DNA of 64,000 nucleotides from Gammaproteobacteria bacterium (GCA_030682575.1 JAUXNX010000023.1:62001-126000), one strand, 5' to 3'; positions 18,011 through 27,286 are shown, numbered from the stretch's first letter. Program-made: numbers and translations. The notes: generated by a model from the sequence alone, not told the origin.

Positions 18011-19125
18011 AAATTCAAATGACTGAAACCCATGCAGGCAGTTTCAAGAAACTGTTCACAGTTGGTGCTGCAATACTGGTGCTGACAGCCTGCGCCAGTG
18101 CCCCGACAGCACCGGATGGCGCCGCCGCCGTGCGCACGAAGCTGACCATGCTGCGCACCAATGCCGAGCTTGCCAGCCGTGCTCCGATTGAAATACAAGC
18201 AGCCGAGCTTGCCGTTGTAGCAGCGGAACAGCCTGAAAGAGACAGAGTGGTGGCGCGCCATCTTGTGCTGATCGCCGATCAGAAAGTTGACATTGCCGGG
18301 GCCTGGGCACAAAGCCGCCTGTATGAAGATCAGCGCGCAGAACTGAGTGCGCGCAGTGAAGCTGTGCGACTTGACGCCCGTACCCGTGAAGCGGACCGTG
18401 CACGCAATGATGCAGCCAATGCCCGCACCCAGGCCAGCGTGGCACGCTCTGATGCCGACGCTGCACGTAGCGACACGGACTTCGCACGTCAACAAGCGGC
18501 GATAGCACGCAATGCTGCGAGCTCTGCGCAGTCGGATGCCAACGTGGCGCGTGATCAGGCTGCGAGTTCACGCACCGCAGCAGATGTCGCTCGTGATCAG
18601 GCGGCGATGGCGCGCAATGATGCCAATGCCGCGCGCAGTGCCACCGCCGTTGCTCAGGGCCAGACCAGTGCTGCCCGCAGCGATGCCAATGCTGCGCGTA
18701 ACGATGCAGATATCGCCAGAGCGGAGGCTGCAGATCTGCAGCGCCAGATCAACGAGCTGAACGCCATGGTTACTGAGCGCGGCCTGGTAGTCACACTTGG
18801 CGATGTGTTGTTCGAGACCGGTAATTCGGAGCTGCGTGGCGGTACTCCCAACAATCTCGACAAACTGGCGGCCTTCCTGAATGAATTCCCGGATCGCACA
18901 GTGGTGATCGAAGGTCATACCGACAGCGTCGGTGACGACACATCGAATCAGAATCTGTCGCAGCGCCGCGCAGATTCCGTGAAGAACTACCTGATCATGC
19001 AGCGCGTTGTTGGCTCACGCATGACTGCATTCGGATTGGGTGAAGGATCACCGATTGCCGACAATGCATCGCCGACAGGTCGCCAGCAGAATCGGCGCGT
19101 GGAAGTGATTATTTCCAACCAGTAG
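18007..19125 (+). CDS. OmpA-domain lipoprotein with DUF4398 region and heptad-repeat stalk
   Basis: This 372-residue lipoprotein has a signal peptide with lipobox ILVLTAC. A DUF4398-like helix (about residues 35-120) resembles the upstream protein. About residues 135-250 form a run of consecutive 7-residue units of the form AR(S/N)DANA, for example ARSDADA, ARNDANA and ARDQAAM, which should make an alanine-rich coiled coil. The C-terminal OmpA domain (about 265-370; VLFETGNSELRGG, IEGHTDSVGDD, QRRADSVKNYL, RQQNRRVEVII) would bind peptidoglycan. It probably spans from outer membrane to cell wall as a rigid Lpp-like stalk. It is coupled to the preceding lipoprotein gene. Confidence 0.92.
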   Translation: MKIQMTETHAGSFKKLFTVGAAILVLTACASAPTAPDGAAAVRTKLTMLRTNAELASRAPIEIQAAELAVVAAEQPERDRVVARHLVLIADQKVDIAGAWAQSRLYEDQRAELSARSEAVRLDARTREADRARNDAANARTQASVARSDADAARSDTDFARQQAAIARNAASSAQSDANVARDQAASSRTAADVARDQAAMARNDANAARSATAVAQGQTSAARSDANAARNDADIARAEAADLQRQINELNAMVTERGLVVTLGDVLFETGNSELRGGTPNNLDKLAAFLNEFPDRTVVIEGHTDSVGDDTSNQNLSQRRADSVKNYLIMQRVVGSRMTAFGLGEGSPIADNASPTGRQQNRRVEVIISNQ

Positions 19126-19208
19126 TACAAACCAGTAGTACGACGCCTTCGTCCTGAAGCTGGGTCGCGAACAACAGATTCAATCGCGGCCCGCTTCACC
19201 GGGATGTC

Positions 19209-19264
19209 AAAAAACCCGGTTACATTGAGAAGAACACTCTCTTCCAATGTCGCCGGGTTTTTTT
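19209..19264 (+). terminator. Intrinsic terminator after lipoprotein operon
   Basis: A long imperfect hairpin has outer arms AAAAAACCCGG (19209-19219) and CCGGGTTTTTTT (19253-19264). Inner arms are ACATTG-AGAAG and CTTCCAATGT. The right arm ends in seven T residues. It closes the DUF4398/OmpA lipoprotein operon, and its A-run would also work for the opposite strand. Confidence 0.88.
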
Positions 19265-19347
19265 ATGAGTGGCAGTTTGAGTGCGCGCTGAATATTTCCG
19301 ATCGACTAACCTGTTTGAACAATCGTGACGCAGGTTTTTCTCCCGAA

Positions 19348-20391
19348 TCAAACCAGGCTATACCATGTCGCTCTGGCTTTGCCGTGCCGCTGAATGCGTC
19401 CAGCATCCACCAGTTCTCGCAAGCGTACTTTCAGCGTATTCTGGTTTGCGCCTGTGTGTTCTACCATTTTTCCTATGGTAAGCCGTTCATGGGAGTCAAG
19501 TAGCCCAAGAATCTGAATTGACAGAGCTGGCAGATCCTTGTCGTCGCTGACCCTGTCTACTTTGGAAGCAAGATTGGCCTTCTGATTTTTCAGGCAACGC
19601 AAGAAAAATCCAAGCCATGGCTCCCAGTCGGGGCTCTCCGACTTGAGAGTGGTTTGGGTGCGACGAAGAGCTTTGTAGTACAAATCCTTGTTATCTTCGA
19701 CAACGCTTTCCAGCGACGCATAGGGTACATAAACATACCCTGCACGTAGCAGCATCAGCGTTGTAAGAATGCGCGACAAGCGGCCGTTACCATCCTGAAA
19801 TGGATGGATTGCCAGGAAAGTCACTACAAACACGGCAACGATCAAGAGCGGATGAAGACTGCTTTCACCAATCGCCTTGTTCACCCATCGCACCAGATCT
19901 TCCATTTCGCGGGGTGTGACAAAGGGAGTGGCTGTGGCGAAGACGACACCAATTTCCTTGCCGTGTTCGTCCAGTGCCACAACGTGATTATCAAGCTTCT
20001 TGTAATCTCCGCGATGGCGTTCATCCTTGTGGCTATGTCTCAACAGAATCTGGTGAAGCTGTCGGATATGATTCTCGGTGATCCGCATATCCTCATAAGC
20101 CTGGAACACCGTATCCATTGCTTCGGCGTAGCCTGCCACCTCCTGTTCGTCACGGGTTCTGAAGGAAGTGGAGGTCAGGTTGGACAGCAGGGTTTCTACC
20201 TGTATGTCGGTCAACTTCGCACCCTCGATCCGGGTGGACGACCCAATGCTTTCAATGGTGGCAATCTTGCGCAGCTGACGCAGGCGCTCTGGAGACATAT
20301 TTTTCAGGGCTTCCCACCTGCCCTTGAACTCATCAATTTCGGCGATGAGTTTCAAAAGCTCCTGGCTGACTAATATCCTGGGTTCTTGCAT
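19348..20391 (-). CDS. Fic family protein with C-terminal winged helix
   Basis: This 347-residue Fic protein would transfer AMP (or another phosphate-containing group) to a target hydroxyl. The complete catalytic motif HPFQDGNGRLSR is at residues 196-207. An N-terminal inhibitory-type motif (S/T)xxxE(G/N) is present as STRIEG (52-57), so it looks like a self-inhibited class II Fic enzyme. The C-terminus (about 280-347) has a winged-helix pattern (ERLTIGKMVEHTGANQNTLK), which would let it bind DNA and regulate itself. No antitoxin gene is adjacent. Upstream lies a set of 10-bp-phased repeats. Confidence 0.92.
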   Translation of the reverse strand: MQEPRILVSQELLKLIAEIDEFKGRWEALKNMSPERLRQLRKIATIESIGSSTRIEGAKLTDIQVETLLSNLTSTSFRTRDEQEVAGYAEAMDTVFQAYEDMRITENHIRQLHQILLRHSHKDERHRGDYKKLDNHVVALDEHGKEIGVVFATATPFVTPREMEDLVRWVNKAIGESSLHPLLIVAVFVVTFLAIHPFQDGNGRLSRILTTLMLLRAGYVYVPYASLESVVEDNKDLYYKALRRTQTTLKSESPDWEPWLGFFLRCLKNQKANLASKVDRVSDDKDLPALSIQILGLLDSHERLTIGKMVEHTGANQNTLKVRLRELVDAGRIQRHGKARATWYSLV

Positions 20392-20404
20392 GACGGGCCT
20401 TTAA

Positions 20405-20444
20405 TATCCGATGGAGTACCCGTTTATACCCGATAATACCCGAT
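20405..20444. promoter_or_regulatory. Helically phased TACCCG direct repeats upstream of fic
   Basis: Three exact copies of TACCCG start at 20417, 20427 and 20437, exactly 10 bp apart. A related TATCCGAT copy lies at 20405. The nearest is 13 bp upstream of the fic start codon, so they overlap the expected promoter or leader. One-turn spacing suggests cooperative binding on one DNA face, possibly by the Fic winged helix itself. That link is inference. Confidence 0.45.
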
Positions 20445-20647
20445 TTGATAAGACTATTCCTTGGAAAGTCAGCGAACAATCATCCCTTTGTCTTCCCTAT
20501 AAGTGCCGGAGTGCGCCAATCAAAACCTGTGGCACTGAGAAGGCTACGGTATTTGTGTGACAGGAGTTTTTCTGACAAACGCGATGACAAGGACGACAGG
20601 AAACGTGATGTCGGACATTCCGAATATGGGGGGAGGGGTGTAAAAGT

Positions 20648-20678
20648 ACCCTGCAGGACTCACCGAGTCCTGCAGGGT
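20648..20678 (-). terminator. Intrinsic terminator of the large secreted-protein gene
   Basis: A 13-bp perfect stem, ACCCTGCAGGACT (20648-20660) with AGTCCTGCAGGGT (20666-20678), has a 5-nt loop. On the minus strand it is followed by ACTTTTAC. It lies 8 bp beyond the stop codon of the 1250-residue protein gene. Confidence 0.8.
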
Positions 20679-20685
20679 CGTAAGG

Positions 20686-23600
20686 TCAGGAGATTGTCAG
20701 AGTAGCGCCACCGATCATGGTGGTCAGTGTTGTGATGCCGCTCAACTGGATCAGTTGGTCGTCCGCATTGCCTGGTGCGGTACCGGCGTAGTACACGTAG
20801 GTGTTGTCGCCATCGACGAACATCGCGACTGAATCAGCCAGGTCGAGTTCGAGATCCGCCTGGATCGCAATGATCTTCTTGGCCAGAGTGTCATCTGCTG
20901 GATCGAAAGTGATCAGACCGCCTCCAGAAGTGTTGACGTTGACGCCCGCTACCAGCAGTGTTGCATCGGCCGTCAGCAATACTGCGGTTCCACCGAAACT
21001 CAGGATATCAGCGCCCGCAGTATTGAAGTCGGTGATGATGTCCATCGCCGTACCAATCAATGAGCCATCGACACCAAACGCGAAGGTGTCCACGCCACCT
21101 CCGCCGGTCATGGTGTCCGAACCAGTGCCGCCGGTGATCAGATCCGTTGACAGGCCAGCGACAATGATGTCGTCCCCGGCACCGGTGCTGATGGTGCCGT
21201 CCTTGCCGGCTGCACCAATCGTAGTGACCTTGTCATTGCCGCCCGCTGTCGTGATGGTCTGATCGCCCGAGGCAGCTTCAGCCACGATGGTGACATTTTC
21301 GTCGCTGGTGCTCTGAATCGTCTGGCTGCCTGCGCCGAGGATCGTGGCGTTCACTGTGACGAGATTACCGCCGAGTGTCGTACCAATCACTTGATCGCCA
21401 CCGCCGTTGATGATGGCATCAACGGTGGTGAGGCCAACACCGTTGATCGTTTGCGCGCCAGCACTGAGACCCGTCGCTTCGACTGTGGCAGCGCCTGTGC
21501 CTGTGACAATAGTGTGCGCACCGGCACCAATGGTCGTTGTCTTGATCTGCGCTGTGCCGGTAAAACCGGTCATGGTCACATCAATCGCGCCGAGCAGAGT
21601 CTCTACCTCAAGATCAACTCCATTGTCAGCAAACGCTGCCTCGAAGTTCGGCCCGGAAGTAAAGGACTGAGCACCGTTACCCAGTGATTGCAACACCACC
21701 TTTTCGAAGTTCGTTGTGGAAGTCCACAGAAGATCGGAGGGAGTGCTGGCCATGGCGCCAGTAGTGATTTTCAGAGTATCTGTGCCATCCAATCCATCGA
21801 GTATGTCGCCGATATTGAAAGTGTTGAGACCGCCATCACCATGTGTTCCAGAGAAAACATCATTGCTGATGCTGCCGCTCAAGTTGTCCACAGCTGTAGT
21901 CAAATCAATGAAGGCGGCGACGTAGTCGACTGCAAGCGTGGGATTGTCGAGAGCACTCACAGTTGCATTGCCATTCACGTCAATCAGAGTCACCGTCGCA
22001 ACGCCACCTGCTGCTACAGCCGCTTGCAGTGCAGCGTTGTCAGCGGGGCTAAGATCAAACTCGACAGTGGTATCGGCTATCAGAATCGTGGTATCGGTCG
22101 CGATGATGGTGTCGCCAATCTTCAGCACGGCACTGCCACCCGTGGCCTGTCCGGCTACAATCGTCGCGACAGCCGTAAGGTTGGTGTTGGTGTTGTTCAG
22201 TGAGTTGGAGACAACTGTTCCGCCAACAGGCGTCAATACAACGTCTGTGGGGGCCGACGGTGCTGTGTACGCCACTGTCAGAGTCGGATTGGCGACTGAG
22301 CTGACAGATGTGTTTCCTGCAGCATCAATCAGGGTAACCGTGACGATGCCGCCAGCCGCTACCGCCGTCTGCAATGCTGAAGTGGTTGCTGTGCCAAGGC
22401 TGAAGGTCACGCTGGTATCCCCGGCCAGGATTGTGGCGTCAGTCGCAATGGTGGTAGCGCCGACTTTCAGCACGGCGGTGCCACCTGTAGCTTCAGCGGC
22501 TGCAATCGTAGCGGTCGCAGTCACATTGGTATTGGTGGTGTTCAATGTATTCGCCACCACTGTGCCACCGATCGGAGTGACTGTGACCGCAGTGGGCGCC
22601 GCAGGAGCAGTGTTGTCTACAGTAAACACCGCATTGGTCGGTGTGGCAGAGATGGTTCTGCTGGAGCCATCACGTGCGCCATCAATAGTGACTGTCGCCG
22701 CAGCAAAGTCTCCCGCCGGGACATCCAGGGTGTAGGAGTAATGAGTGCTGTCGATCTTGGTCATCGCTGTAGCAACCGACAGGATGCCATTGTTGATGAG
22801 GATCGTCGGTGTATTGTCGCTGACAGGTTTGTTGAAGGTGGCGATGATGGTCAGCGTGTCGGCATCCTTGACCGATGCCGTTGTTGCTGAAGTGATGCCA
22901 CCATTGGTTGAGTAGGACAGTGTGGCGGTGGGGGCTGCCCGTGCCGCTGATGCTGCCGCTGATGCAGCGGCTGCCGCAGCCTCATCAGCGGCAATCTGAC
23001 TTGCCGTCGGTGGAGTCGCCACGCCTGGAGCAATTTCACCCACAGTGACGTTGTAGTTCGCCGTCGTCAGGGCCGAGCCAGTGAAGCCAGTGACGGCGCT
23101 GTCGAAGTTTCCACTTGTAGCCCCGGCGATGAGCGCATTGGTAGCGCTGCCCTGTGCAACGTCTGCGGCCTGGGCGAGTTGGGTAATATTCGTTGCAGCA
23201 TCGGCGGCAGTGTTGCTGCCTGCCGTTATCTGCGCGATCTGAGCGACCTGTGCAGGTGTCAGGGTAGAGCCAGTCGCAGTCATTGACTCCTGAATGATTC
23301 TGGCCAATGTGGTGACATTAGCCAGATCGATAGTGCCGGTAGCGCTTGCAGCAGCAATGGTGACCGCTTGCGCCAGAGCAAGGGTAACAGCGGCCGCCGC
23401 GCTCTGCAGCGTTGCGCCCGGGGTGGCATTGTCAATCACGGAAGCGGTATGAGTGATGATGTTGCTGATCTGCTGCGATGTCGCCTGTACGGAAAGGGCG
23501 ACCGCTTTTTCTGTGGGGGTCGCCGTGCTGCTGGCGAGGACTGCCAACGGGTTGTAAGACAACAGATTGATATTGGTTGGCAGACCCAGTGCGCCCTTGA

Positions 23601-24438
23601 TCGCGGTGGTGGCTTCGTTCACGGTCTGACCACTGTTGACCATCGATTCGACCAACGTGGTCAGTGGATTGACCACTGTCGAGCCAGCGGTGGCGCTGAG
23701 CAATCCCTGGAAGGGATTGCCTGTCATCAGATCGGTGCCCCCGTAGACAATGATCTTGCCTGCAGCAACAATGTTGGGCATTAAAAGAGTGCCATTCGCA
23801 GTGGTGGTGCTTGACCACTCGCCTGTGTTGAACATGCCGTCACGGTTGGCATCTGCAAACACGGTGGCTCCGGAGAGATAGCCGCTCACTGTTCCTGTGA
23901 TGCCTGTGAAGGAAAGGTTCGTAGACAGCGCATTGAATCCGGTAGTCGCATTGGCAAAGCTGGCGTTGGTGTTGTCAATGTTCTGCAACAGATTTGTCAC
24001 GGCAGTGGTCATGCCCAGTCCGGTGAAGTGAGAGCTATTGCCGTCTGCACTCAATTTTGCAAGGAAATTCGAGGCAGCTTCTGCGCGGTTGTCCAGAGTA
24101 TCGCCGATCACCCCTTTCAGTGTGCTCAGGAAATTCAGCAGCTTGGAGCCGGAATCAATACCAGCTGCAATGAACTCTCCCAGGTAGCCTTGGGCCTGTG
24201 TGGTGGTAAGAGTGACACCGAAACCATTTCTGGCGATGTCTTGAATGGTCATCACGACCCCTTGCGCGGCCACGAGTTGGCCCAGGTAGTTGTCCACCGT
24301 CGCTTCGATCGATATGAAACTGCTGCCCGGGATTGTCGAAGCATTGTATCCGGCCATTTCATTGGCGTTTGCCATTGAACCAGTGCCAAGGATGTAAAGT
24401 TTCTGTATGCGCAGATCTTGCTCGATTTGTGTAGCCAT
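20686..24438 (-). CDS. Large Ig-like/RTX-like secreted or surface protein
   Basis: This is a 1250-residue acidic, Thr/Ala/Gly-rich protein without a Sec signal. The N-terminus (about residues 45-115; VDNYLGQLVAAQG, TTQAQGYLGEFIAAGID) resembles the DUF4214-like head found in S-layer and type I secreted proteins. The middle has a Ca-cadherin/Ig-like unit with FNKPVSDNTP, then two near-identical Ig-like repeats of about 105 residues (GGTVVANTLN / GGTVVSNSLN). A beta-helix-like segment follows. The C-terminus has an RTX-like region (STGAGDDIIVAG, ITGGTGSDTMTGGGGVDTF) and a hydrophobic tail, consistent with type I secretion. No secretion genes are in the window. It could be an S-layer protein, adhesin or matrix protein. 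Confidence 0.85.
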   Translation of the reverse strand: MATQIEQDLRIQKLYILGTGSMANANEMAGYNASTIPGSSFISIEATVDNYLGQLVAAQGVVMTIQDIARNGFGVTLTTTQAQGYLGEFIAAGIDSGSKLLNFLSTLKGVIGDTLDNRAEAASNFLAKLSADGNSSHFTGLGMTTAVTNLLQNIDNTNASFANATTGFNALSTNLSFTGITGTVSGYLSGATVFADANRDGMFNTGEWSSTTTANGTLLMPNIVAAGKIIVYGGTDLMTGNPFQGLLSATAGSTVVNPLTTLVESMVNSGQTVNEATTAIKGALGLPTNINLLSYNPLAVLASSTATPTEKAVALSVQATSQQISNIITHTASVIDNATPGATLQSAAAAVTLALAQAVTIAAASATGTIDLANVTTLARIIQESMTATGSTLTPAQVAQIAQITAGSNTAADAATNITQLAQAADVAQGSATNALIAGATSGNFDSAVTGFTGSALTTANYNVTVGEIAPGVATPPTASQIAADEAAAAAASAAASAARAAPTATLSYSTNGGITSATTASVKDADTLTIIATFNKPVSDNTPTILINNGILSVATAMTKIDSTHYSYTLDVPAGDFAAATVTIDGARDGSSRTISATPTNAVFTVDNTAPAAPTAVTVTPIGGTVVANTLNTTNTNVTATATIAAAEATGGTAVLKVGATTIATDATILAGDTSVTFSLGTATTSALQTAVAAGGIVTVTLIDAAGNTSVSSVANPTLTVAYTAPSAPTDVVLTPVGGTVVSNSLNNTNTNLTAVATIVAGQATGGSAVLKIGDTIIATDTTILIADTTVEFDLSPADNAALQAAVAAGGVATVTLIDVNGNATVSALDNPTLAVDYVAAFIDLTTAVDNLSGSISNDVFSGTHGDGGLNTFNIGDILDGLDGTDTLKITTGAMASTPSDLLWTSTTNFEKVVLQSLGNGAQSFTSGPNFEAAFADNGVDLEVETLLGAIDVTMTGFTGTAQIKTTTIGAGAHTIVTGTGAATVEATGLSAGAQTINGVGLTTVDAIINGGGDQVIGTTLGGNLVTVNATILGAGSQTIQSTSDENVTIVAEAASGDQTITTAGGNDKVTTIGAAGKDGTISTGAGDDIIVAGLSTDLITGGTGSDTMTGGGGVDTFAFGVDGSLIGTAMDIITDFNTAGADILSFGGTAVLLTADATLLVAGVNVNTSGGGLITFDPADDTLAKKIIAIQADLELDLADSVAMFVDGDNTYVYYAGTAPGNADDQLIQLSGITTLTTMIGGATLTIS

Positions 24439-24613
24439 TTGAAATTACTCTCATGTGATGTTCATTGATAGAACGGCGAACGATTGGAGGTGGCGGTATG
24501 GGCTTCGCGAGGAAGAGCATATTGCTTGTGGGGGAGTATCCGTATATGCGTAACAGGCGACCGTCTGCTAGCGCACCAAGGCGGCAAGGAGAATGAGAGA
24601 GGCTTTTCCGAGA

Positions 24614-25552
24614 TCAGATCGCGGCGGGATCTATCATGTGCAACGTGGCGCGATAACTGTCGATGTATTCCCCGCCAAGCATGACTGCTCGCTGTGCGTG
24701 AACGAGCGCCTGCTCACGCTGGTCCAGCGCAAATAGAATATTGGCGAGATTGTTGTGAGCTGGCGCATACTCGGGGTGGTGGGCAATGACCTTGCTGTAT
24801 TGCTCTGCAGCCGCCGCCGGAGATTTGTTGGTGTACAGCAGATTTCCGTACCCCATCAGCAGGTTGCGATCCGTTGGCCATGTTTCCAGACCGCTGGCAT
24901 AGCCCTGACTGATTACTGTTGAGGGATTGGTTATCTCCATTGCTGCCAGCGCACTGAAATATGCTGTGGGTTCAGCAACGGCGGGCATTACACCGGGTTC
25001 CAGTGCCAGCACTCCCCAATAATCAGCGCGTGCCCACGTGCGCTCGAAAGTGGCAATGGACACTTCGTAATTCTCGACTAGGCCGGAGTTGAGAATCAAC
25101 TTGCGGCGTGACAGATCAAATCCTTTGACTACTGCGAAATGCCATTTTGGATACCACTGCAAGCTCAGGTTTTGCAGCACCAATACGGGATGGCCAGCTG
25201 CGACTTCACTCAGCAGAGTTTCGAGATTGGGAGTGATTTTGTATGCGAGGCGGCCATGGCTGCGAGTGGTCGCGACCATCTCAATCTGAAAGGAGCCTTC
25301 GCGTTCTGGAACATAGACAAGAGGTACGAGTTGTTCGGGAGTGACTTCAATACCAGTTGTCACCAGCATCGTCGCCAGTGCAGCGGGGCCGCATTGATAC
25401 AATTCCTGAGCAAAAAAAGGCACCTGACTCAATAAGACAGGTGCAAAAAGAGATTCGGGGGTCTGCTGCCGCAAGGCAGCAGACTGTGGAGCGGAAGCGC
25501 AGGCGTTCAACATGAGTGTGACAGCAAGACCGATCAGCAGTTTTCTACACAT
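24614..25552 (-). CDS. PA2778-family cysteine peptidase lipoprotein with TPR tail
   Basis: This 312-residue protein starts at ATG 25552 (MCRKLLIGLAV) with a lipobox LMLNAC. The N-terminal half is a C39-like papain-fold peptidase domain, with the catalytic Cys in YQCGPAALATML and His in KWHFAVVKGF. The C-terminal half has TPR-like helices (YGNLLYTNKSPAAAAEQY, HHPEYAPAHNNLANILFAL). This is the PA2778 family. Its usual partner, a PA2779-family protein, is directly upstream in the same direction, so they form an operon. The peptidase substrate is unknown. An in-frame TTG at 25597 is less likely because it removes the N-terminal position of the signal peptide. Confidence 0.9.
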   Translation of the reverse strand: MCRKLLIGLAVTLMLNACASAPQSAALRQQTPESLFAPVLLSQVPFFAQELYQCGPAALATMLVTTGIEVTPEQLVPLVYVPEREGSFQIEMVATTRSHGRLAYKITPNLETLLSEVAAGHPVLVLQNLSLQWYPKWHFAVVKGFDLSRRKLILNSGLVENYEVSIATFERTWARADYWGVLALEPGVMPAVAEPTAYFSALAAMEITNPSTVISQGYASGLETWPTDRNLLMGYGNLLYTNKSPAAAAEQYSKVIAHHPEYAPAHNNLANILFALDQREQALVHAQRAVMLGGEYIDSYRATLHMIDPAAI

Positions 25553-25601
25553 TACTGAGAGCCTGGGTCGCCGGGAGTCTCGATCAAACACCTGCAAAAC
25601 A

Positions 25602-25988
25602 TCAGATCCTTGGGAACACGTCAGTCGCGCCGAGCAGATCCAGCAGTACGAAGATCAGGATGACGCCAACCACTATGCCCACGACGTTGCCACCGGCAGG
25701 AAGCTGCGCCATCTGGTTCTGTATCTGCAGCAGTTCGCTTTCGGTCAGACTGTTGATTCGGGCATCGATATCGGCAGGGTTCACACCGTATGCAAGCATC
25801 GCACTGCGCACATCATCACGCGCCATCAAGGAGCGCACATCATCACGCTGCATCTGCAGCTCTGCCGCCATTGCAAGGTCTGAAGTGCTGATGATGTCTG
25901 CCATGGCGGGAGCCTGGATACCGGCGGTTGCCAGCAGGACTGTCATTGACAGGATTCCAGGTGCTTTCATCATTTTTGAAATTTTCAT
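25602..25988 (-). CDS. PA2779-family protein
   Basis: This 128-residue protein has a signal peptide (MKISKMMKAPGIL... to APAMA|DII). A helical central part contains a duplicated RDDVRS segment and the VNPADIDARINSLTESEL motif. A C-terminal membrane helix (VVGIVVGVILIFVLLDLLG) follows. This pattern matches PA2779, the standard partner of PA2778-type peptidases. ATG 25988 follows AGAGGC. The gene lies 49 bp upstream of the peptidase start. It may be the peptidase substrate or membrane anchor, which is inference from conserved pairing only. Confidence 0.88.
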   Translation of the reverse strand: MKISKMMKAPGILSMTVLLATAGIQAPAMADIISTSDLAMAAELQMQRDDVRSLMARDDVRSAMLAYGVNPADIDARINSLTESELLQIQNQMAQLPAGGNVVGIVVGVILIFVLLDLLGATDVFPRI

Positions 25989-26216
25989 ACGTAAGCCTCT
26001 TTGGGTGTGAGTAACAGCATGCAGTGATTGTCTGGAGCGGTTCACTTGCTGTTACACAAGTTAGCAGATTGGGAGGCTACTTCCGTTCGGTAGGCCACAG
26101 AGGGTGCGTGATGCAATTTCAGCAGCGAGCTTGCTCGTTCCCACAGCAGGCCGGTGCGGCGGGGAGTGAACGTATTGAAGAGAAGAACGGAACAGAGTTC
26201 TTGCTGGAGGGGGGAA

Positions 26217-26240
26217 GGAGCCTGCCCGGCCGCAGGCTCC
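26217..26240 (-). terminator. Probable terminator of the heme-uptake operon
   Basis: GGAGCCTGC (26217-26225) pairs with GCAGGCTCC (26232-26240). On the minus strand it is followed by TTCCCCCC. It lies 16 bp past the stop of the chelatase-fold gene. The U-tract is poor, so strength is uncertain. Confidence 0.55.
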
Positions 26241-26256
26241 TGGAGGGAGATCAGGT

Positions 26257-27204
26257 CTACAGTTTTGCGTGCAGCTCCTTGATCTGTGCGGCGATCCAGC
26301 GCGTGACTCCTTCATGGGGAATCAGGCCCTTCTCGTCGGCCACATAGTGGAGGCCTTCCAACACATCGGCGTAGGGGCCGAAACTGTGTACGCGATAGGG
26401 AATCACAATGGCGGTGCCACTGGTGGCAACTGAGTTGGCAACGAACGCACGCACTTCCTGCTCGGCAGCCGCGCGTTTTTCTTCCCAGTCTTCACGCAAG
26501 GTAGCAACCTTCACGCTGCGGAATTGATGAGCAGCACGAATCACTTCCGCGCGCGCATCAATGTAGACAAGCCAGCGTTCGTTCTCGGCATCGTCACCCG
26601 GGCCGTGCGCGAGGATCAGCACATCTTCCTGGGCAGCGTTCCGACTCAGTGCCGAGGCACGGGCCAACAGTACCTCGCCCATCTCCTGTGCTTCTGCCAG
26701 TCCCGGCTTGCTCAATGCGAAACTGGCATCGGTATCGATCTGCCAGAATTCCATGCTGTGATCCATCACCGCCGTGGCAGAGCCTTTGTCGGCAACTGTG
26801 GGCATGGTGTGACCAGCATGGGAGTCTGCCGCTGTCATATGCTCCGCGTGACCTTCTGCATCGCGTGCCGGTGCACCTTCACGCATGCCCAGAATCTGCT
26901 CGGTGCGCTCATACCAGCTCTCGCCGCTGATGAACAGACGCACCACTGCAATCCTGCTGGCGCCACGATCTTCAAGGCGCGCTACAGCTTCCTGCAGAGA
27001 GACAGCATCGGCCATGCCGAAGGCCACTTCCAGAGTGTGATCCCCGGCCAGTGGTGCGACGGTGTCGAGCACGCCCTGATTCCATTCCGGCGAACCGCCG
27101 TGGGCCATCACCAGCACACCAAATTCGTTGGTTTCCTGCGCGCTTGTGGACATTGACCATGCGAGACTCAATGCCATCAATACAGGTGTAAACAGGTTCT
27201 TCAT
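26257..27204 (-). CDS. Periplasmic CbiX-like chelatase-fold protein with His-rich insert
   Basis: This 315-residue protein has a Sec signal (MKNLFTPVLM... to MSTSAQ). It looks like two CbiX/sirohydrochlorin-chelatase-type halves. Each has a strand ending in the metal-site HG: VLVMAHGGS (His35) and VLILAHGPG (His200). Between them is a flexible His/Met-rich loop (about 115-150) with His at 119, 122, 129, 132 and 149. Ordinary CbiX is cytosolic and about 125 or 260 residues. Here the protein is exported and follows hemP and a heme-type TonB receptor. It may insert, remove or carry metal or porphyrin in the periplasm; no such function is proven. ATG 27204 follows GGAAGA. Confidence 0.8.
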   Translation of the reverse strand: MKNLFTPVLMALSLAWSMSTSAQETNEFGVLVMAHGGSPEWNQGVLDTVAPLAGDHTLEVAFGMADAVSLQEAVARLEDRGASRIAVVRLFISGESWYERTEQILGMREGAPARDAEGHAEHMTAADSHAGHTMPTVADKGSATAVMDHSMEFWQIDTDASFALSKPGLAEAQEMGEVLLARASALSRNAAQEDVLILAHGPGDDAENERWLVYIDARAEVIRAAHQFRSVKVATLREDWEEKRAAAEQEVRAFVANSVATSGTAIVIPYRVHSFGPYADVLEGLHYVADEKGLIPHEGVTRWIAAQIKELHAKL

Positions 27205-27286
27205 GATTCTTCCATCGCCGCGCTTGCGCTTGGAATTGGCTGTTGATAGTGGTGTTTCAGGAACATAAGGTTCAAAACGTGAAAAA

